Shown piece by piece: positions 58,080 through 64,000 of a stretch of 64,000 bases of DNA (the first letter of the stretch is position 1; the number at the start of each line of letters is the position of its first letter). The position numbers and the translations under genes are program-made. The notes under the pieces are model-generated. The model was not told the origin of the DNA, did no database searches, and saw only the letters and a program-made list of their open reading frames with translations. This DNA is from Bugulina stolonifera (Eukaryota; Bryozoa; Gymnolaemata; Cheilostomatida; Bugulidae), in the NCBI GenBank assembly GCA_935421135.1, contig OW285188.1, positions 331,001-395,000 on the forward strand, in the 5' to 3' direction.

Positions 58080-58083
58080 TATT
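58080..58083. repeat. Target-site duplication TATT, left copy
   Basis: TATT at 58080-58083 is repeated at 59875-59878 directly outside the two inverted ends. Uninterrupted satellite units have a single TATT at this position (GGAGGTATTGGTGTCC), so the second copy was made on insertion. Confidence 0.88.
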
Positions 58084-58114
58084 CTGCCCCTTTCCACAAA
58101 AACAATGTAACTCA
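58084..58114 (+). repeat. Left terminal inverted repeat, 31 bp
   Basis: Starts CTGCCCCTTTCC and ends TGTAACTCA. It matches the reverse complement of 59844-59874 except at positions 7, 12 and 22. Confidence 0.9.
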
Positions 58115-58280
58115 CTATATTGTAATTTTACAGGAGAAGGCTAAACGCGTTTGAGTTGAGCCCTCCAATTGTATTAATCCTAGAGATGCAAACAAAATAT
58201 ATTCTGAACCAAAGTCACATTCTCTGTTTAATGGTACCATTCTTATTGCTGTATGTTGATTTTTTAACTAATTAATCTAG

Positions 58281-58420
58281 TTACATTGTTTTTGTGGAAA
58301 ATCATCGTGCTGGGCTCTCTTCAGTGATTGTCTGCAAAAACAATGCATCTAATGAATTACAGTGTTTCTGCAGACAATATTGAAGTTATATCCGCAAATA
58401 ATGTCTGTGAAAACAATGCA
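58281..58420. repeat. Left subterminal repeats of the transposon
   Basis: Several copies of the TIR-internal motif recur here: TTACATTGTTTTTGTGG at 58281-58297 (opposite to the left TIR), GCAAAAACAATG at about 58334, TTACAGTGTTTCTGCAG at about 58358, and GTGAAAACAATGC at about 58408. Mixed orientation and roughly 25-75 bp spacing suggest a cluster of protein-binding sites, by analogy with subterminal repeats of other cut-and-paste elements. Confidence 0.7.
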
Positions 58421-58441
58421 TGAGCTTGTAAATTAGTGCAA

Positions 58442-58711
58442 TCAATGTAGAAGCACACATACAGAATATATTTGCATGTGTGACAGACAGTACCATCCCA
58501 TTGCACCGATATTATGAGGTTGAAACATAGATTTCTGTAAATCCAACTCAATATAAAATATTTGCACTCGGTTTACTAGATTCTGATTATCTTTTCTTGC
58601 TAATGAGGTGTGCAGCGTCTGCAAAACTGAAATCATCTGTTGATAGTTTGGTTGTTGCTTTTTGGGTGTCTTCAGGGGCTCAACTCTTACTTTTGGGTTT
58701 AGATTTTTCAT
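58442..58711 (-). CDS. Unrecognised minus-strand ORF inside the transposon
   Basis: An ATG-initiated ORF of 89 codons, extendable upstream to 105 codons without an ATG. It includes a short basic segment (KTPKKQQ) and no motif I can assign to a transposase. It may be a fragment of the parental element's coding region or chance. The partial overlap with another short minus-strand ORF (58357-58551) in a different frame argues for decay or no coding function. Confidence 0.12.
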   Translation of the reverse strand: MKNLNPKVRVEPLKTPKKQQPNYQQMISVLQTLHTSLARKDNQNLVNRVQIFYIELDLQKSMFQPHNIGAMGWYCLSHMQIYSVCVLLH

Positions 58712-58907
58712 GAAAATAAACTCTATTATGATTTCCTGTATCACATTTTTGCTTTCCAAGTGCTTCTAGTCCTTCCGCAATAATGTGCCCATAATTTCCA
58801 ACATAATGGCCCTGTGGTGATTGCCCAAACACATGTACTTACAAAATCTCAACCATGTGGTTTATTTTCACCTACTTTATTATCTCTCTGCACATAATTT
58901 TTAGTAT

Positions 58908-59135
58908 CTAGAAACTAAAAGTTGTCGTATAAGCGCTCTTATTTTCAAATATTGGGAAAGCGCTCATGTAACGCTGGTCCAGTTTAAGGAACATAACATT
59001 TAACATAGCACTACCTTCCATATGTTGCCAGAAGCACATCTCCATCAGCAGATGGTAGAATATTTCATTGGTCGTTTTGTCAATCTTTACAGACCGTATT
59101 TTCAACCAGATCGCATTTTTAACCGAGCATGTCAT
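58908..59135 (-). CDS. Unrecognised minus-strand ORF inside the transposon
   Basis: 75 codons from ATG (59133-59135). Composition is protein-like, with mixed charged and aromatic residues, but I recognise no domain. It lies upstream, in the minus-strand sense, of the ORF at 58442-58711, so the two could be remnants of one coding region. That is inference only. Confidence 0.12.
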   Translation of the reverse strand: MTCSVKNAIWLKIRSVKIDKTTNEIFYHLLMEMCFWQHMEGSAMLNVMFLKLDQRYMSAFPIFENKSAYTTTFSF

Positions 59136-59339
59136 AAAAATATTTATAAATAATATAAATTCATGGAAGCTACAACCACCGAAAGGCTCCGTGCAAAAGT
59201 AGGAAAATGCATAGGCTATAATATTATGTAAAAACTAGTGCTTCAGATAGAATATGAGATGATGACATGGCACACTTTTATAAGACTTGTTTGACAAGGA
59301 AAATGTAACAATGTGGGCAAAAATGCTACATATTAAATC

Positions 59340-59394
59340 AAATCCGAGTTAAATCTGAGTAATATCTGAGTAAAATCTGAGTACAATCTGAGTA
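59340..59394 (+). repeat. Five tandem copies of an 11-bp repeat within the transposon
   Basis: Consensus AAATCTGAGTA repeated five times (59340, 59351, 59362, 59373, 59384), the first copy diverged (CCGAGTT). Internal minisatellites of this kind are common in non-autonomous elements and may vary between copies. Confidence 0.85.
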
Positions 59395-59669
59395 CAATCA
59401 TGATGCAGAGTACCAACACATAATTAGTGATATTTGGTTGTACCATACTGACAGTCAGAGCAGGTTAAAATCCACACAGCCTTCATTGGAACTAATAATA
59501 AATATTTGCCGAGACAGCCCCGCTACTGGGGCTCCAAACATATTATAATTCACTTGGGTTTATATCGATTCATGATAGAGTCATGTAGGTGATGTGAGAG
59601 GATAAAAACATACTTGAAAAGTCAACTCCAGAAAAGAAAATGAGACAAAATTGCACTGCATGTGTTGGA

Positions 59670-59740
59670 ATCTGGAGTTACATTGTTTTTGCTGACAATC
59701 ACTAGCGCAAATATTGAGATACAGTGTTTCTGCTCTCCCA
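59670..59740. repeat. Right subterminal repeats of the transposon
   Basis: GAGTTACATTGTTTTTGCTG at about 59675 and GATACAGTGTTTCTGCTC at about 59719 repeat the TIR-internal motif in the same orientation as the right end, mirroring the left subterminal cluster. Confidence 0.7.
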
Positions 59741-59843
59741 AAAAACCCATAAGGACCAACTTTTTTTTCAAAAATATTTTAGTATGTGGTGTAAGATGGT
59801 ATTTCAACACCATTTATGCAAAAATCCCAATTTTGAAAAAAAT

Positions 59844-59874
59844 TGAGTTACAGTGTTTTTGTAGAAATGGGCAG
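59844..59874 (-). repeat. Right terminal inverted repeat, 31 bp
   Basis: Starts TGAGTTACAGTG and ends AAATGGGCAG; complementary to 58084-58114 at 28 of 31 positions. It is followed directly by the second TATT. Confidence 0.9.
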
Positions 59875-62800
59875 TATTGGTGTCCTTCTTGTGAGAGGAT
59901 AGGAGTGGATGGAGGTGGTTGTCGTTCCTACGGCATGAGGAGGTAATAGCTGCAATAATTGTTCAGTATGGTGATAAAAGAGAACTGACCCGTTTATTAT
60001 GATTGCTGAAAGATAGCATATATGTGTACATGTACATTATATTATATATTGTTATGTATATTATGGCTAGCATGTTTTACCTGTTCTAGCTTGCTTGAGC
60101 TCCCCTGTAGAATGGAGAATCCCTACCTACCAGAGGATAAACACAGCTGGTAGGAGAGGTAGCTATGTATCAGCAGGGGAAGTGTTGATTACTAAAGAGC
60201 AAGGATCATATATAGTAGAATCATCTGAGTGTGACTGGAGGTATTGGTGTCCTTCTTGTGAGAGGATAGGAGTGGATGGAGGTGGTTGTCGTTCCTACGG
60301 CATGAGGAGGTAATAGCCGCAATAATTTTTCAGTACGGTGATAAAATAGAAGTGACCCGTTTAATATGATTGCTGAAAGATAGCGTATTTGTGTTTACGT
60401 ATATTATATATGTATATAATATGTATATTATGGCTAGCATGTTTACCTGTTTTAGCTTGCTTGAACCCTTCTGTAGACTGGAGAATCTCTACCTACCAGA
60501 GGATAAACAAAGCTGGTAGGAGAGGTGGCTGTGTATCAGCAGGGGAAGTGTCGATCACTAAAGAGCAAGGATCATATATAGTAGAATCATCTGAGTGTGA
60601 CTGGAGGTATTGGTGTCCTTCTTGTGAGAGGATAGGAGTGGATGGAGGTGGTTGTCGTTCCTGCGGCATGAGGAGGTAATAGCTGCAATAATTGTTCAGT
60701 ATGGCGATAAAATAGAAATGACCCGTTTATTATGATTGCTGAAAGATAGCATATATGTGTACATGTACATTATATTATATATTGTTATGTAAATAATATG
60801 TATACTATGGTTAGCATATTTTACCTGTTCTAGTTTGCTTGAGCTCTCCTGTAGACTGGAGAATCCCTACCTACCAGAGGATAAACACAGCTGGTAGGAG
60901 AGGTGGTTGTGTATCAGCATGGGAAGTGTCGATTACTAAAGAGCGAGGATCATATATAGTAGAATCATCTGAGTGTGACTGGAGGTATTGGTGTCCTTCT
61001 TGTGAGAGGATAGGAGTGGATGGAGGTGGTTGTCGTTCCTACGGCATGAGGAGGTAATAGCTGCAATAATTGTTCAGTATGGTGATAAAATAGAACTGAC
61101 CCGTTTATTATGATTGCTGAAAGATAGCATATATGTGTACATGTACATTATATTATATATTGTTATGTATATAATATGTATATTATGGTTAGCAGGTTTT
61201 ACCTGTTCTAGTTTGCTTGAGCTCTCCTGTAGACTGGAGAATCCCTACCTACCAGAGGATAAACACAGCTGGTAGGAGAGGTAGCTGTGTATCAGCAGGG
61301 GAAGTGCCAATCATTAAATAGCGAGGATCACATATAGTAGAATCATCTGAGTGTGACTGGAGGTATTGGTGTCCTTCTTGTGAGAAGATAGGAGTGGATG
61401 GAGGTGGTTGTCGTTCCTACGGCATGAGGAGGTAATAGATGCTTTAATTGTTCAGTATGGTGATAAAATAGAAATGACCCGTTTATTATGATTGCTGAAA
61501 GATAGCATATATGTGTACATGTACATTATATTATATATTGTTATGTATATAATATGTATATTATGGTTAGCAGGTTTTACCTGTTCTAGTTTGCTTGAGC
61601 TCTCCTGTAGACTGGAGAATCCCTACCTACCAGAGGATAAACACAGCTGGTAGGAGAGGTAGCTGTGTATCAGCAGGGGAAGTGCCAATCATTAAATAGC
61701 GAGGATCACATATAGTAGAATCATCTGAGTGTGACTGGAGGTATTGGTGTCCTTCTTGTGAGAGGATAGGAGTGGATGGAGGTGGTTGTCGTTCCTACGG
61801 CATGAGGAGGTAATAGCTGCAATAATTGTTCAGTATGGTGATAAAAGAGAACTGACCCGTTTATTATGATTGCTGAAAGATAGCATATATGTGTACATGT
61901 ACATTATATTATATATTGTTATGTATATTATGGCTAGCATGTTTTACCTGTTCTAGCTTGCTTGAGCTCCCCTGTAGAATGGAGAATCCCTACCTACCAG
62001 AGGATAAACACAGCTGGTAGGAGAGGTAGCTATGTATCAGCAGGGGAAGTGTTGATTACTAAAGAGCAAGGATCATATATAGTAGAATCATCTGAGTGTG
62101 ACTGGAGGTATTGGTGTCCTTCTTGTGAGAGGATAGGAGTGGATGGAGGTGGTTGTCGTTCCTACGGCATGAGGAGGTAATAGCCGCAATAATTTTTCAG
62201 TACGGTGATAAAATAGAAGTGACCCGTTTAATATGATTGCTGAAAGATAGCGTATTTGTGTTTACGTATATTATATATGTATATAATATGTATATTATGG
62301 CTAGCATGTTTACCTGTTTTAGCTTGCTTGAACCCTTCTGTAGACTGGAGAATCTCTACCTACCAGAGGATAAACAAAGCTGGTAGGAGAGGCGGCTGTG
62401 TATCAGCAGGGGAAGTGTCGATCACTAAAGAGCAAGGATCATATATAGTAGAATCATCTGAGTGTGACTGGAGGTATTGGTGTCCTTCTTGTGAGAGGAT
62501 AGGAGTGGATGGAGGTGGTTGTCGTTCCTGCGGCATGAGGAGGTAATAGCTGCAATAATTGTTCAGTATGGCGATAAAATAGAAATGACCCGTTTATTAT
62601 GATTGCTGAAAGATAGCATATATGTGTACATGTACATTATATTATATATTGTTATGTATATAATATGTATACTATGGTTAGCATATTTTACCTGTTCTAG
62701 TTTGCTTGAGCTCTCCTGTAGACTGGAGAATCCCTACCTACCAGAGGATAAACACAGCTGGTAGGAGAGGTGGTTGTGTATCAGCATGGGAACTGTCGAT

Positions 62801-64000
62801 TACTAAAGAGCGAGGATCATATATAGTAGAATCATCTGAGTGTGACTGGAGGTATTGGTGTCCTTCTTGTGAGAGGATAGGAGTGGATGGAGGTGGTTGT
62901 CGTTCCTACGGCATGAGGAGGTAATAGCTGCAATAATTGTTCAGTATGGTGATAAAATAGAACTGACCCGTTTATTATGATTGCTGAAAGATAGCATATA
63001 TGTGTACATGTACATTATATTATATATTGTTATGTATATAATATGTATATTATGGTTAGCAGGTTTTACCTGTTCTAGTTTGCTTGAGCTCTCCTGTAGA
63101 CTGGAGAATCCCTACCTACCAGAGGATAAACACAGCTGGTAGGAGAGGTAGCTGTGTATCAGCAGGGGAAGTGCCAATCATTAAATAGCGAGGATCACAT
63201 ATAGTAGAATCATCTGAGTGTGACTGGAGGTATTGGTGTCCTTCTTGTGAGAAGATAGGAGTGGATGGAGGTGGTTGTCGTTCCTACGGCATGAGGAGGT
63301 AATAGATGCTTTAATTGTTCAGTATGGTGATAAAATAGAAATGACCCGTTTATTATGATTGCTGAAAGATAGCATATATGTGTACATGTACATTATATTA
63401 TATATTGTTATGTATATAATATGTATATTATGGTTAGCAGGTTTTACCTGTTCTAGTTTGCTTGAGCTCTCCTGTAGACTGGAGAATCCCTACTTACCAG
63501 AGGATAAACACAGCTGGTAGGAGAGGTAGCTGTGTATCAGCAGGGGAAGTGCCAATCATTAAATAGCGAGGATCACATATAGTAGAATCATCTGAGTGTG
63601 ACTGGAGGTATTGGTGTCCTTCTTGTGAGAGGATAGGAGTGGATGGAGGTGGTTGTCGTTCCTACGGCATGAGGAGGTAATAGCTGCAATAATTGTTCAG
63701 TATAGTGATAAAATAGAACTGACCCGTTTATTATGATTGCTGAAAGATAGCATATATGTGTACATGTACATTATATTATATATTGTTATGTATATAATAT
63801 GTATATTATGGTTAGCAGGTTTTACCTGTTCTAGTTTGCTTGAGCTCTCCTGTAGACTGGAGAATCCCTACCTACCAGAGGATAAACACAGCTGGTAGGA
63901 GAGGTAGCTGTGTATCAGCAGGGGAAGTGCCAATCATTAAATAGCGAGGATCACATATAGTAGAATCATCTGAGTGTGACTGGAGGTATTGGTGTCCTTC
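59875..64000. repeat. Satellite array of 366/367/378-bp units (continuation to the right edge)
   Basis: About 11 further units in the same orientation, resuming at the exact base where the transposon interrupted the array. The class order immediately after (rest of C, then A at about 60095, B at about 60389, A at about 60839) matches that found at 44700-48500 apart from local unit losses. The array runs off the window. Confidence 0.96.

Larger units (their letters stand above)
28287..58083. repeat. Satellite array of 366/367/378-bp units (main block)
   Basis: About 80 head-to-tail units. Using the invariant GACCCG as a marker (28486, 28860, 29234, 29615, 29982, 30360, 30727, 31105 and so on), spacing settles into 366, 367 or 378 bp; the 11-bp difference comes from one extra ATAATATGTAT in the AT-rich part. 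Each unit has an AT-rich half (about 60-100 bp of TA-rich sequence with GTACATGTAC in many units) and a GC-richer half from CTGTAGACTGG to GGCATGAGGAGGTAATAG. A conserved hairpin, CCTACCAG ... CTGGTAGG with a 13-base loop, occurs in essentially every unit. At least four classes are visible: B with an ATG ORF, A with a start-less ORF, C with an internal AAATAG stop, and D with a GGATAA stop. Confidence 0.97.
58084..59874. mobile_element. Non-autonomous DNA transposon, 1791 bp, 31-bp TIRs, 4-bp TSD; family unassigned
   Basis: The element interrupts one satellite unit. The flanking GACCCG markers (57814 and 59987) are 2173 bp apart; removing 1791 bp plus the 4-bp duplication leaves exactly 378 bp, a standard unit length. 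The ends begin CTGCCC and form 31-bp terminal inverted repeats matching at 28 of 31 positions. Subterminal copies of a TTACANTGTTTYTG motif occur in both orientations near each end, as is common for transposase-binding regions. Inside are an 11-bp tandem repeat and short minus-strand ORFs, but no recognisable transposase, so it must be mobilised in trans or is dead. A 4-bp TSD is known for several eukaryotic superfamilies (for example Sola, Chapaev and Ginger); the CTGCCC terminus alone does not let me choose. Confidence 0.88.

Noticed and set aside
59662..59946. 94-codon ORF running from the transposon through its right end into the satellite ORF frame
   Set aside because: It has no ATG start (it begins at GTG) and simply joins TIR sequence to the satellite frame by chance; no sign of a functional fusion.

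Overview
This is eukaryotic, gene-poor, AT-rich DNA made almost entirely of two unrelated satellite arrays. I find no conventional gene, no RNA gene and no prokaryotic gene organisation. The organism is probably an invertebrate, perhaps marine: the short non-satellite segment is rich in TACATGTA and TAGGCCTA-like palindromes, which I associate with marine invertebrate genomes. That is a weak compositional inference, not an identification.

Layout. (1) 1-26540: one uninterrupted array of 9-bp units. Each unit is a palindromic hexamer (ATGCAT or a close variant) followed by an asymmetric 3-bp spacer, TCT or its complement AGA, so both orientations alternate on one strand. Diverged 9-mers are arranged in long, irregular higher-order blocks. 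These blocks recur near-identically at offsets of 135, 1260, 1774, about 3413, about 6463, about 8990 and about 19669 bp. (2) 26541-28286: about 1.7 kb of low-copy AT-rich DNA with three perfect or near-perfect inverted repeats and a direct tandem duplication of 161/173 bp. (3) 28287-58083 and 59875-64000: a second array of about 90 units, mostly 366, 367 or 378 bp, with a nine-unit higher-order repeat of 3345 bp and more divergent units at its left edge. (4) 58084-59874: a 1791-bp DNA-transposon-like insertion with 31-bp terminal inverted repeats and a TATT target duplication. It sits cleanly inside one 378-bp unit of the second array.

Coding potential. The first array is open in two of three frames on each strand simply because 9 is a multiple of 3; these Met-His-Ser/Arg and Cys-Ile-Leu/Glu polypeptides are almost certainly not proteins. 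The second array is more intriguing. One unit class carries an ATG-initiated 89-codon ORF with a hydrophobic N-terminus, a CPxC...CxxCG cysteine pattern and tandem TAA TAG stops, present about 17 times. Other unit classes have lost the start or gained stops, and differences between copies look neutral, so I treat it as a possible relic or chance ORF.

The points most worth a second look are the orientation-switching palindromic 9-mer architecture, the repeated zinc-ribbon-like ORF, the unclassified 4-bp-TSD transposon with subterminal repeats, and the array-wide record of unequal exchange.
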